The position numbers and the translations under genes were made by a program. Shown here piece after piece: positions 22,359 to 34,190 of a DNA stretch of 64,000 nucleotides (its first letter is position 1; the number at the start of each line of letters is the position of its first letter). Source of the DNA: Chondrus crispus (Eukaryota; Rhodophyta; Florideophyceae; Gigartinales; Gigartinaceae); the NCBI RefSeq assembly GCF_000350225.1, contig NW_005179156.1, positions 62,001 to 126,000 of the forward strand, given 5' to 3'. The notes under the pieces were generated by a model. It saw only the letters and a list, made by a program, of their open reading frames with translations. It did not search any database and was not told where the DNA came from.

Positions 22359-23377
22359 TGTAGTGCAATACCCGCCTCGGGTAGGGGAAAGAAAGGAAGT
22401 GAAAAAGGAAAAAAAATTGGATACTGTAGTCCGGGTTTGGGGGACACACGTGTGCGACGAAGCGCACGATTATTTTAATTATTTAATTTATTTACTAATT
22501 ACATCTAGAATCTAGAGCCGGGAGCTACTGTACTCGCCCCGGCGGGGCTCTATATAACTTAGCCCTTTGACCAAACAAGTCAATAAACCAACCCGAGTTG
22601 CCGGAGTTGAATGTCGCCTTGGTCGAAGTCCGTCTCTACCAAGACGCTCCCTTTTACCTAAGCCTACGGCATCCTCTATTGCTTGGGGGTCCCCTTTTCT
22701 CTTTCTTTTATTTCCCTATCCTTTTCTATCTCTAATTCTACCTATTTTCCCCTTATCTTGTGTTGGTGCCATCGGCCTCGGTTGCGACCGAACCGGTGTA
22801 GGTGTCTTTGCCATCGGGCGACACAGTTGACGTAGCGCTGCTACTGTGACCCATTTTCCGACGGAGACCGTTGCAACGACGTCTCCCTCGAAGGGCTCCG
22901 TCGTGTTACGAGCCAGTGCTGGTGCCATCGGCCTCGGTTGCGACCGAACCGGTGTAGGTGTTTCGAGCCATCGGGCGGCACGGTTGACGTAGCGCTGCTA
23001 CTTTCATTTCATCCCATCGTGCTGCGTAGCGACGCCCCCGTCGCAGGCCTTGTCTCGCCACAAGGTGTCGAAGAAGTTCAACGAGCATTGGCCTTACAAC
23101 CCAGTGGAACCGGGGTATCTACGTACGCGCCCCACCCCACACTCGTCGAGCAGTTCTCTTTGCAAGTCTCTACCACACCGATCCCGGGCCAGGCTATTTC
23201 TGTGCCCCCTGCATCAGGGATCTGAGCTACTACGAGTCGCAAGCTCGTTTCAACGGAGAAGGGAGAGTCGGACACTCCGCAGCGCTGTGCCATCTGCAGT
23301 TCTTCTTTTTGTTGCTGTTGGTGTTTTTGCTGGATCATCGGACCGCGGTCTCTGCCCGACAGGCGCATTGCACTACA
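22359..23377 (+). repeat. A2 3' LTR (type B)
   Basis: 1019 bp, the same length as the 5' LTR, with about 18 substitutions. Several differences cluster at 23015-23060. It ends CACTACA, immediately followed by the TSD GCGGA and resumption of the G2 protease. Confidence 0.95.
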
Positions 23378-24494
23378 GCGGACCAGCTCGCCGTGCCGGT
23401 CCTCCTCGGCACGGCCTTCATCGATACGCACATGCGATGTATCGACATCGAAGCTAAACGAACGGAGCTACGCCAAGGCGGTTCCGTCGCCATCGTCGAC
23501 GGAAAGGGGGAGTCGACTTCCCCTACCAGGCGACACGGGCGACAAACGGGTCCGCCAGACGTACGCAAGGAGGCCCCGCAAGCGATCCGAATCGCCCGCT
23601 GGGTTACCATCCCCGCGATGTCACAAGCCCGAGTGCGTGTGACAACCGCAGTGAGGGGCCTCGTGTTCCTGGAACCCAAGCCCTCACTCCAACACCGACA
23701 TGGAGTGAGGCTGACGAATGGCGTCGCGGAGGCCCTACCGAATCAGACCTTCGACGTCATCGTCGCAAATTTCTCACGACGAGAAAGGAGGCTTCCGAAG
23801 CACACCGTCGTGGGATACGCGAAGCGCAACCCCCTCGCGATCCTCACTCCCGAACGTAAGGTCGCCGAGGGGATGGCACACGCGCTACACCTGACCGACT
23901 TGACCGATCAAGTCGGTGGGGTAGGAGTTGGCCGATCCAACTCCGACGATAAGACCACCCCCCGAGGCAGGGGGGTCGACCCGGACGAACGGTCACCTTT
24001 GTGCCAACCGACGGCGAGGGGTACTGTACTCCCCCAGCAAAAGGATCCCGAAAATCCACCGACGGATTGGGAAAAAGAGATCGACCTGTCATACATCGAC
24101 GATGACAAGCTCCGTGGCCACGTACTCGAGATGCTCCGTAAGCACTCGAGTCTGTGGAGCAGTGCGCTTGGAACGATTCAAGCCACGGAGCACCGCATTC
24201 CTCTCGAACCAGGAACGAAACCGATTCGTTCTATGCCCTATCGGAAGGGCCCGGCCATGCGCGAAATGGTCGCGAAGGAGGTCAACAAGATGTTGAACGC
24301 AGGGGTTATCGAGCCCGCGAGCACCGAGTGGGCGTCCCCCGTGGTGCTCGTACCGAAGAAAGACGGCTCTCTTCGGTTCTGCGTGGACTACCGGCGTCTC
24401 AACGCGAAGACCGCAGCGGATTCGTATCCGCTGCCACGGATGGACGACTGCATCGACTCGTTAGGAGATGCAGCCGTCTTCACCACGTTGGACT
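23378..24494 (+). pseudogene. G2 pol, protease end to reverse transcriptase start
   Basis: G2 pol continues here after A2. First comes the rest of the protease (VPVLLGTAFIDTH), then the linker domain typical of gypsy pol (about 23600-23830), a charged spacer, and the start of reverse transcriptase: MPYRKGP, then VIEPASTEWASPVVLVPKKD, CVDYRRLN and PLPRMDDCIDSLGDA. It stops at TTLDL, before the YxDD catalytic motif, because A4 begins at 24495. The frame is open across the whole segment, so this part of G2 was broken only by insertions. The last five bases before A4 are GGACT and are not repeated after A4 at 63968. Confidence 0.9.
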
Positions 24495-25208
24495 TGTGGT
24501 GCAATACGCACCTGAAAAGGGGGGTGAAAAGAAAGGAAAATAATTGGATATGATAAGTGGTCCGGGTTGGGGGACACACGTGTGAATAATTGCACAGTTT
24601 TAATTTTCAATTATTTTATTTTATTTAGTTAATTAGTTGGCATTAATTTTGCTCACATTAGATTAGATCTAGGATCTAGCGCCGCGAACTACTGTACTGG
24701 CTCCGGCGGGGCGATATATACCTTAGCCCTCTGACGACGAAGTCAGTAAAGGTAACCCGAGTTGCCGGAGTTGAATGTCGCCTTGGTCGAAGTCCGTCTC
24801 CACCAAGACGCTCCCTTTTACCTAAGCCTACGGCATCCTTCAGCGCTCGGGGGTCCCCTTTTCCTTATCAATTTTCCTTTACTTCCCTATTCTAATTTCC
24901 CTTAATCTTGAGTTGGTCCCACCTTGTAGGATTGCGATCCGCACCGTGACGTCATTTGCCATCGGGCTTCTGTGTTGGTGCACCAGTGGTGCTTTTCTCA
25001 GTGTTAGTTCCATCGGAATCTGGTTGCGACCGATCCGTTGTGGGTACTTTGCCATCGGGCAGTACGACGGTGTAGCGCTGCTCCGTTTACTTCTTTCCCG
25101 ACGGGCTACGTTGCGATGTCCCCGTCGAAGACCTTATCAAGGGTATAAGGTGTACAAGGCGCTCTTCGAGCATTGGATTTACGACCCATCGGACCAAGTT
25201 TACCTAAA
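24495..25208 (+). repeat. A4 5' LTR, first piece (type D)
   Basis: It begins TGTGGTGCAATACGCACC directly after the G2 RT. TATATA is at about 24715-24720. It is cut at 25208 by A3 and resumes at 50094 (CACCCCTCCGAAC...). The two pieces total 965 bp, matching the 966-bp solo LTR at 3230-4195. Confidence 0.88.
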
Positions 25209-27223
25209 TGTGGTGCAATACGCACCTGAAACGGGGGGTGAAAAGAAAGGAAAATATTTGAGTATGAAAAGTAGTCCGGGTTGGGGGGCACACGTGTGAA
25301 TAATTGCACAGTTTTAATTTTTAATTATTTTATTTTATTTAGCTAATTAGTTGGCATTAATTTTGCTGACACTAGATTAGATCTAGGATCTAGCGCCGCG
25401 AGCCACTTTAGTGGCTCCGGCAGGGCGATATATACCTTAGCCCTCTGACCGCTAAGTCAGTAAAGGTAACTGTAGTGCAATGCGCCTGTTAGGCAGAGAC
25501 CAAGGTCCGACGGTCCAACACGAACAACAACAACAAAAACAACAACTGCCAACGGCACAGCGCTACGGAGTGTTCGAAGCTCCCTGTCCTCTTTAAGCGG
25601 GTTTGCGGCCCGCAGTAGCTCGGATCCCTGATAGGGGGGGCAAAGAGAAGGGTCCAGCCCGGGATCGGTAAATGGTGGTAGACACTTGTAAAGGCAACTG
25701 CTCGACGAGTTCGGAGGGGTGTTTCGATAAACCTGGTCCGATGGGTCGTAAATCCAATGCTCGAAGATCGCCTTGTACACCTTATACCCTTGATAAGGTC
25801 TTCGACGGGGACGTCGCAACGTAGCCCGTCGGGAAAGAAGAAAACGTAGCAGCGCTACACCGTCGTACTCCCCGATGGCAAAGTACCAACAACGGATCGG
25901 TCGCAACCAGATTCCGATGGAACCAACACTGAGAAAAGCACCACTGGTGCACCAACACAGAAGCCCGATGGCAAATGACGTCACGGTGCAGATCGCAATC
26001 CTACAAGGTGGGACCAACTCAAGATTAAGGGAAATTAGGATAGGGAAATAAAGGAAAATTGGTAAGGAAAAAGGGGACCCCCGAGCGCAAAGGATAAAGT
26101 AATCTGTAGTTAAAGGGAATGTCTTGTAAAAGACGGACTTCAACCAAGGCGATATCAGACTCTGGCAACTCGGGTTACCTTTACTGACTTGGTCGTCAGA
26201 GGGCTAAGTTATATATCGCCCCGCCGGAGCTAGTACAGTAGCTCGCGGCGCTAGATCGTAGATCTAATCTGGTGTCAGCAAAATTAATGCCAACTAATTA
26301 ACTAAATAAAATAAAATAATTAAAAATTAAAACTGTGCAATTATTCACACGTGTGTCCCCCAAAACAAGGACTACTTTTCATATCCAAATATTTTCCTTT
26401 CTTTTCACTCCCCTTTCCAGGTGCGTATTGCACTACAGTAACCCGAGTTGCCGTAGTTGAATGTCGCCTTGGTCGAAGTCCGTCTCTACCAAGACGCTCC
26501 CTTTTACCTAAGCCTACGGCATCCTTTGCGCTCGGGGGTTCCCTTTTCTTTTTCCTTTATTTCCTTATTCATTTCTATCTCTAGAACTATTTTTCCCTTA
26601 ATTGTGTTGGTTCCACTGGAGTTGGTTGCGACCGATCCGGTGTAGGTGTTTTAGCCATCGGGCAGCACGTTGTGTAGCGCTGCTACTGTTTCAAGTTCCG
26701 TCGGAAGGCTGTTGCGACGACGCCTCCGTCGAAGGTCTTACTGTATAAGACAGAGTTGGTACCACCTACTATGTTGCGATCGCGCTGGTGAGGGTGTTTT
26801 TAGCCATCGGGCAACACGTCGGTAGTAGCTTTGCTACACGGTTACGATCCCGTCGGGTAGTGCTGAACAAGCCCCCGTCGAAGACCTTGAAATATACCCA
26901 AGGTGGTGAAGACGCTCGTCGAGCATTGGCCTTACAACCCAGCGAACCGCGGTTACATCCTCGTAGACAAGCCCAATCCGCACTCGTTGAGCACTCAAAT
27001 CTTCACAAGTCTCTACCAACATTATCCTCCCGGGCCGGGCATCTTTCCTTAACCCCCCCGTCGGAGCTGAGCTACCGTGGGCCGCAAGCCCACACAAGGG
27101 GAAAGGGAGTCTCGAACGCTCCGTAGCGCGTGCCATCGGCAGTGATTGTTGCTGTTGTTGTTTTTCGTCTTTTTGTTTGACCGTCGGACTGTGTTCGCGG
27201 CCTGCCAGGCACATTGCACTACA
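25209..27223 (+). repeat. A3 5' LTR, split by a reverse solo LTR
   Basis: The LTR pieces are 25209-25470 and 26438-27223, about 1048 bp together. TATATA is near 25428-25434, about 40 bp before the insertion. The end is taken as CACTACA at 27223, followed by AAAG and a PBS-like TGGTCTCCCGACGTAGAA at 27228-27245. The functional LTR end may lie further right (27375 or 27398), because the leader repeats the end-plus-PBS pattern. Confidence 0.8.
25471..26437 (-). mobile_element. Solo LTR, type D-prime, TSD GTAAC
   Basis: This is a 967-bp LTR on the minus strand, with GTAAC at 25466-25470 and 26438-26442. It is inserted at the same base and in the same relative orientation as the solo LTR at 3230-4195 within the E2 LTR. 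Both carry the variant segment reading GTCTTTTACAAGACATTCCC that A4 type D lacks, so they descend from one insertion. Confidence 0.93.
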
Positions 27224-27476
27224 AAAGTGGTCTCCCGACGTAGAATTGTTGGTGTACAGGAGACCTGATCAAGAATTTTGGCTACGAAAGTCCCGGTCTG
27301 GAGACGCACTGCAAAAGTGGTCTCCCACCCTAGAATTGTCTACAGCAAACCCGACCTAGAATTGTGTCGACGACAGCTTCGGTCTAGAGTTACACTACAA
27401 CGGTGGTCTGGGTGACTGAGTCTCTTTTTTATTTTTGTTTGTAACTTTTTTTTGTGTAGGTTCGCTCGTACGAGCG
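27224..27476 (+). other. A3 5' leader
   Basis: It contains three primer-site-like repeats: TGGTCTCCCGACGTAGAA (27228), TGGTCTCCCACCCTAGAA (about 27319) and TGGTCTGGGTGACTGAG (27404). The last follows TTACACTACAACGG, which mimics an LTR end. A T-rich stretch precedes the gag ATG at 27477. It is the same type of leader as in E1 and E2. Confidence 0.65.
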
Positions 27477-29758
27477 ATGTCGACAAGCGCACCCGGGGAC
27501 GTCGGTCCCGGGGCCTGTAGGAGCAGATCGGCAAGGGCGTCGAGGATCCCGCGGGGTCCTCGCACCCGAAGCCAGGCCAATACGGCCACGAATCCCGAAG
27601 GTCAAGAATCCCCGACGGGAGTTGAAACCAACAAGGATAACCTATCCTACAGGTTCGAGAAGATGGGAGAGGAAATCCGCCAAGAGATGACGAAAAATCT
27701 CGAGGCTGAATTAGCCCTCGTCCGGAAGCAACTGGAGTTGCAAGCATCCAAGTTCCACACTGTTTTAGGAGAGCTATCGGCTCGAGTGGATCTCGTCGAG
27801 AAGGAGCGAGGTGAGGCGACCGACGGTCTGGAGCCGGAGGTCCTAGCTTCGTTGAAAAGTTCATTCAAGGACGCAAGGCGCGACGCGAATCAAGCTTTGG
27901 AGTGCTTAGGTAAATTTAGAAGCAGTATCGACGACAGGTTCGACCGCGCCGCTCATCGTCTCAAGGACCTTGAACAGGTCGCCGGGCAAGAGCTGCTCCC
28001 AACGGGTCGAGAAGGCGACCGTCGATCGAAGAAGGACAAGGCCGCTGTACAGCGGAGTTCCAAGTCGAAGACTTCGAAGAAGATTCTGCGATGCCGGAGC
28101 AAGAGTCATGGTAATGACGAGCCGGAGGACCAAGACTCCATGACCGAGTCAAATGGTCTTTCCGAAGATGGTGACGACGGTTCGTCGAACCATGCCAGCG
28201 ATTCGGAACATCGTTCAGAGGAAGGAAAGGAATATCGCAGTGCAAGGAAATTACCTCCAGACGGAGCGGCATCATTTCGTCCGCCTTGCGGAGAGACAAG
28301 GACGCGGAGCCCGAAGATGTCGCAACGCGGCGCGGGCCGCAATGGGAGGAGTTGGAGGAGCTGAATCCGACCAACTACCTCTTCAAGAAATTACTTTCGT
28401 ACCGAACGTACCGCTTGCCACACCCGCAGACATATTTGTCAAGTTCCCGGCGGACCGCCGTGCAAAAAATCAGGAGAGATATTCCGCCTAAGGAAGAAGG
28501 ACAACACGTTCACAGGTGAGGACGGGGTCCTTGTGTTGGATTTTTTGGCAAAATAAGTTTAAGAGTTTGATACTCAAGAAATGAACGAGGGGCAAGCGAT
28601 CCGCTTGTTGCCCGAATTTCTAAGCGGCATCGCCCTGAGACAGTACACTTCGGTGTCTCAGACGGCCGGGTCCCACCACAGAAAGGTATCCACTTGACCG
28701 GAGACCGTACAGTGGTTGTTGAGGAGTTTCGCAACCGACGAGGCGATCCGTCAAGCCGTGCTCGCATTGCGAGAAGTTCAGCAAAGACCGTCTGAAGACG
28801 AGATGGAATTTTATATCCGTCTGACGGACGTGAGCAATCGATGTGGAAACGTATATTCGATGGAAGAACAAATGACGATGTTTATTGAAGGACTCGATTC
28901 GAGTATCAAGCCGATGGTATCTCAATACCGACAAGACAATCGGGACGTTTCGTTTTTGAGACTAGTTAATTACGCGAAGGTGCATCGCTCGGCGAGCCGC
29001 GCTAAGGACCAGAAGACCAAGAAGGTCACGATTCAGACGCCGTCGACGATCAGGGCGGGTAAGAAGCCGAGGTCTTCTTATCCCGGTCATAGAAGTCTGG
29101 GCGCCGTTCAGTTAGCCGAGACAATCTCCGCGTCGGATGAACGCGGTGCGCACGGAAGCAGCAAAAATCAGTATGAAGGAACCTTGGTAGCCGAAGGCAA
29201 TTTTATTGAGCCATCGGAGGGCTACGGACACGAGGACTACGTGGCAAGCGGGTCGTCAACTTTACCGACGCCCACATACACGACGGAGTCGTTTTCAGAG
29301 CCCACGGATCCCGTGATAATGTTTCGGGGGCGCGGCCACACTCCGGCGCCGCGCATTCCGATGGAAGACAAGGGTACGACGTTTCGAAGGCCAGGCTGGA
29401 TCGGAGGGCCGCAACGTCAAGGAAGGCCGCCGGCCCGTGGAGGGCCTAAGCCGCAATATCCCGTCAAGATGCACAGACTGGTGTGCTATCATTGTTACGA
29501 AAAGGGGCACGCTGCGCCAACGTGCATTCTTTCCCTCCGGGAAATGCACCGAGTTTTGGAAAATTATGAGGCGTTGTCTCGGATGGAGAGGTTAAAGATA
29601 CCATCGACGAGTTACCTGAAGGTCAAGAATTAGTTCGATTTGCAGACGGCGAGCACGCCGAGTGCTTTAACGCCGAGGCCGAACCAGCCCTTCGGAAGAC
29701 CGCCGCGGGGCCCGCGTCGTCGGACGTGAGAAGGATCCCGCAGCGGCAGGAAAACTAG
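27477..29758 (+). pseudogene. A3 gag, heavily degraded
   Basis: Family A Gag from ATG 27477 (MSTSAPGDVGPG) to the usual TAG at 29756-29758. The N-terminal arm and coiled-coil are readable to about 28240, where the frame is lost (ATATCGCAGTGCAAGG versus other copies). The capsid core continues in shifted frames, with stops near 28556 and 28696. From 28716 the C-terminal part is open again, including the intact knuckle CYHCYEKGHAAPTC at 29484-29525. A final stop (TGG to TAG) lies at about 29631. It is the most damaged family A gag in the window. Confidence 0.88.
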
Positions 29759-32700
29759 AGAGGGGAATCTCGCATGAGCCACGAGAGGCACAGAGTCGAC
29801 GCACTGTGCCCGGGGCTCGGCCCCGTTCCCCGTCTCTAAGGGAAAAATCAGGCCCCGATGAGGAGGTTGTTTGATTCGTGGATAAGCCCAAAGGGCCAGC
29901 TCAAGTCAAGAAAATTTTGAGCCGAGCCCGAGATCATCCGCTGGAAGAAGTTCGGAGACCCTGGTACAGGGTTAAGCGAAGGGAGTGTCTCGAGAAGATT
30001 TTGGTTCTTGCGCGAAAAATCTACAAAGTTTACGCGGACATTGGACCAACAGTCGGACTGATGAGTCGGGTGTTGTCGGTATTACACACCGGCGCCCGAC
30101 CAAACCTTGTGCGAAAATCGGAACTCCCGGCTGGAATGGAATCTCTAGTGTCCTACGGACCGACCCAAGACATTGGCGACGCGAACAATAGGCCACTCCG
30201 GACTCTCGGCACAATTACAATGCCTGTGAGACTTGGAAAATTTGTGGCCGCAGCCGAGTTTATTGTATGCGGAAAACTAGCAGTCCCGCTAATTCTAGGC
30301 GCGAACTACTGTGGCCAGTTTGTGGAAGCAGTTCATCCAAGGAAGAAAACGGTTGAGTTGGCGGATTTCTGGGAGGTTCCGATAGTTAGGCGGTTCTCGA
30401 CGAGAAAAGGGAAGAAGAATCTCGTCCCGGGAGAGGACGAGAATGAGGGAAAGGTGGAGCGAATTTCCCCTAAGGTAAAAGTGGCAAGAGCCACGACCAT
30501 CGAGCCAGGGACGCAACGCGTCGTGGAATGCACCTCGAAGAGGGCAGGCTTGGTCGTGGTTCAGCCGTACTCGTCGTTGTACGAAAGGCACTGGTTGACG
30601 TGCACGAATGGTGTCGTTCAGGTTGAGCCTGGCAGGCCATTTCGTTTACTCGTTGCGAATTTTAGGACGTACCCTGTCAGGGTGCAAAAAGGCCAAGTGG
30701 TGGCAGAATTATTACCGCACCCGAGAGCCGCGCTCGAGAGCAAAACCACCATTGGTGAAGTTCTCGGAATTCAAGAAAGGAAGAAGGAAAATTTTCCTAA
30801 TTTCACCAAGACGCCTACGGGCGAGACAAGATGCGAACCGTCGGATCAAGATCGCGACGAACAGCAAGGAGAACGGGAGGAAAGGCTCTCCGCGACGGCA
30901 ACGACGAAGCCGGAGCGGCGGATTGAGCCTCCCCCGCCGGACGTGGAGGAACTCGACCTGAGCCACGTGCCGGACCGGCTGCGCGAAAGATTCCGTCGGA
31001 TGTTAAAAAATATTCCCGCATGTGGGATGGCACCCTCGGTGAGATCAACACCACGGTCCACCGGATTGAACTGGCTCCGGACACAAGGCCAATTGCATAA
31101 GCTCCCTACCGAGCCGGTCCAAAGGCTCGGGAGGTCGAGGACGCAGAAGTACAGAAGATGTTAGAAGCAGGAGTCATCGAACCGGAGCAGTCAGAATGGG
31201 CTTCGCCCCTTTTATTAGTGCCGAAGCCGGACGGATCGATGCCCTTTTGCGTAGACTATCGCCGGTTAAACGCGGTAACGGTGAAGGACACGTACCCTTT
31301 ACTGCGCATGGATGAGTGCCTGGACTCGCTTGGTGACACCAACGTCTTTTCCGCGTTGGACGCGATTTCCGGGTATTGGCAGATGCCCATCCCTGAGCGC
31401 GACCGCGACAAGACCGCATTTTCGTGTCACTCAGGACTGTATCGCTACTCAAGAATGCCCTTCGGGCTAACTCACGCGCCAGCGACGTTTCAGAGAGCAA
31501 TGGATATCCTGCTCTCTCCGTTCCATTGGAAATGCTGTTTGGTGTATCTGGATGACACCATAATTTTTAGCAAGTCGTGGGAGGAGCACATCGTGCACGT
31601 GGATGAAATACTTTCTGTATTGGAGAAGGCAGGTGTGAAGCTCAAGCTTCGCAAGTGCGATTTTTTCGTCGAAAAGATCAAGTACCTGGGCCACGTCGTT
31701 CAGCCAGGTACATTGGAAATGGACGCTGCGCGAACCGTCGCATTGGAACAAGTGAGGTACCCTCAAACGCAGACCCAGCTCAGGAGCTTTTTGGGACTTT
31801 GTAATGTCTACCGCAGATTCGTTCCGCATTATGCGAAAATCGCGCATCCGCTCAATCAACTGTTGAAGAAGGGACAACCAGTCCAGTTGGATGGATTCGA
31901 CGAACCGTGCGAAAAAGCTTTTCATAAGCTCAAGGACGCTATCTTGGCGGCACCGGTGTTGGCGCTGCCGAAGAAGGACCTACCCTACTCGGTAGACACC
32001 GATGCAAGCGACTATCAAATCGGCGCTGCATTATTTCAAACGCATCCGGATGCGCAACGTAAACCCATCGGGTTCTTCTCAAGAACGTTATCCGCTGCCG
32101 AGAGAAACTATTCTGTATCAGAAAAAGAACGTCTAGCGGTAATTTGGACCGTACAGACTTTAAGACACATATCTATATGGCGAGCACTTCATTGTGCATA
32201 CCGACCATGCCTCATTGAGGTGGTTGATGAACGTAACCGACCCCAGCGGGAGAATAATCCGATGGAGGCTACGCCTCTCGGAATTTGATTTCGAAATCAA
32301 GTACAAGAAGGGCAAGGCGAATAGTCAAGCTGATGCCTTGTCAAGATTGCGGACCGCAGGAGAAACCGTCGACGAAATCGACGACGAAATCCCATGCTTT
32401 ATGGCCGAACCGGCCGAGGGAACAGTGGAGGAAGAGGACAGTTTTGACGCGTTAGACAACATCCTCGCTTTTGAGGGGGGGGACCGCCCCTGAGCGCCTC
32501 GATCAATTCCAAGCTGTCACTCCGGAGGAGCTCATTCGCAAGCAGGCCGTCGACCCCTTCTGCAACCGCATCGAGGAAGAAATGGACGCCGGAAAAGGTG
32601 AGAACGTTCAGCACGGAGACCGAGGAACTCGAAGGAACTCTATGCCGTACCGCGGCGGAGTTTGTACAAGTGGTGATACCGCAATCGTTAAGGGACCGCG

Positions 32701-34190
32701 TCCTATTGTTGAGCCACTACGCAAAATTGGCAGGCCACCCGGGAGGCAGGAAACTTTACAAGGCTTTGAGAAGATATTTTTATTGGCCTACGATGGCCCT
32801 AGACTGCTATGCAGTCGCGAAGAATTGCGCTGCATGCGCGCGGGAGAGGGTGAAGTTAAGAAGAAACACGAAGGAAATGAAGCTGTTCACGCCCAAAGCT
32901 CCGCTGGAGTTTGTCGCCATCGACATCCTCGGCGAGCTAATTACAACTAAACGAGGAAATCGGTATATTCTCGTGATCAGCGATCGATACTCGAAACTGG
33001 TACGAACCGTACCGTTGAAGAAGATATCAGCTGCGCACATTGCACAAGCCTTCGTTCACCATTGGGTATTCGTGTACGGACCGCCGGTCAAGCTGCTGTC
33101 CGACAATGGAACACAGTTCATGGCCCGGTTCTTTCAGAACGTCTGTCGAATTCTCGGCATCCGCAATGTGTTCACGACTATGCACCACCCGCAAGCCAAC
33201 GGCCAAGTTGAGAGGTTTAACCGCACGCTGACTTCCGCGTTGCGAAAATATGTTGGAGAGCATCCCAAGGGCTAGGACTTATTTAGCGACGCTGTGGCGT
33301 TCGCATACAACACGCAAGTTCATCGAACTACGAACATTGCGTCCTTCGAGCTGGTGTTAGCTCGGGCGCCGAGAAGCATTGCGTTACAAGCGCAGCCAAC
33401 TTTGGAAGGATTTAGCTCGAATCGAGCGTACTACCTGAAATGGCAGTCGTGGTTGGAAAGCCTGATGAAAGGCGCTGGTAAGAGCTTGCGGAAAGAACAA
33501 GCGCGCTACAAGCGAAATTTCGACGCAAGGCTCCGCAAGTCGAAGTATGACATCCCTCCAGGATCATACGTATTCCTTCGGAAAGAGCAAGGCACGGCTA
33601 CGGAGCCGAAACATAAGTTGGCACAAGTGGCTACGGGCCCATATCAAGTGAAGGAGTCAACTGAGAATACGGTCGTCATTGCCATCGGCGACCAGGAAGA
33701 GCACGTGTCGCGAGATAGAGTCGAATTAGCCCCTAGTCCCATGGACTACACGCCGATAGTCGAGCTACGACAAGCGCTACAACTCCTCAATCGAGAAGGG
33801 GAACGAGAAGAACCCGCCGCGCACGCGAAGGATAGGACGGATGACGCACCTTTGATAAATCAGGAAGCTGTGGGCATCCCGCCCGATCTACAAGCGATGG
33901 GAGGCTCGGAAGAGCAGGATGAGGATGAGCCGCTGGCTCTTCGGAAAGGGGACGGACAGTTGGACACGCAAGAAGAAGGAACCGGAGGTCAGGAGTACGT
34001 GATCGACAATATAGTCGACCACGCTTATCAAGATGGAAAATTAATTCTCAAGGTGGAATGGTATGGCTACGCGATTGAGGACGCAACGTGGGAGCCGATT
34101 TCTCAGCTACCGCGCAGCGCAGTGGTGACCTATTTCCGGAGGAAGAAACTGCCCCTCCCGCCACAAGTCGCACGCGCGAGACCAGGATGA
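29759..34190 (+). pseudogene. A3 pol: PR-RT-RNaseH-IN-chromodomain, inactivated
   Basis: The domain order is as in A2. The protease motif is changed (LHTGAR, Asp to His, near 30088), which removes the catalytic Asp. A one-base loss near 31010 shifts the frame before RT, and a stop lies near 31099. RT is then open, with YLDD at 31544-31555. Shifts follow at about 32165 (RNase H, shared with A2), 32473 (extra G) and 32596 (shared with A2). Integrase keeps CAAC, the Asp-Asp-Glu triad (IDILGEL, SDNGTQF, GQVERF) and one TAG at 33273-33275. The GPY/F module and a chromodomain with the aromatic Trp (EDATW) end at the TGA of 34190. Confidence 0.93.

Larger units (their letters stand above)
8681..23377 (+). 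mobile_element. A2: complete family A chromovirus with antisense ORF
   Basis: This is a full-length element of 14,697 bp. Both LTRs are 1019 bp (8681-9699 and 22359-23377), and a perfect TSD GCGGA flanks it (8676-8680 and 23378-23382). I counted about 18 LTR differences (near 1.8%), so it is not brand new. Order: PBS, gag, pol with chromodomain, a 3.9-kb non-coding region, a long antisense ORF, polypurine tract, 3' LTR. Every coding region has stops or shifts, so it is not autonomous now. It interrupts the protease of G2. Confidence 0.97.

Noticed and set aside
25457..26143. 183-228 codon frames in the D-prime solo LTRs (also 3522-4073)
   Set aside because: They lie within LTRs and the two copies descend from one insertion, so conservation is not independent. 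No motif is present.
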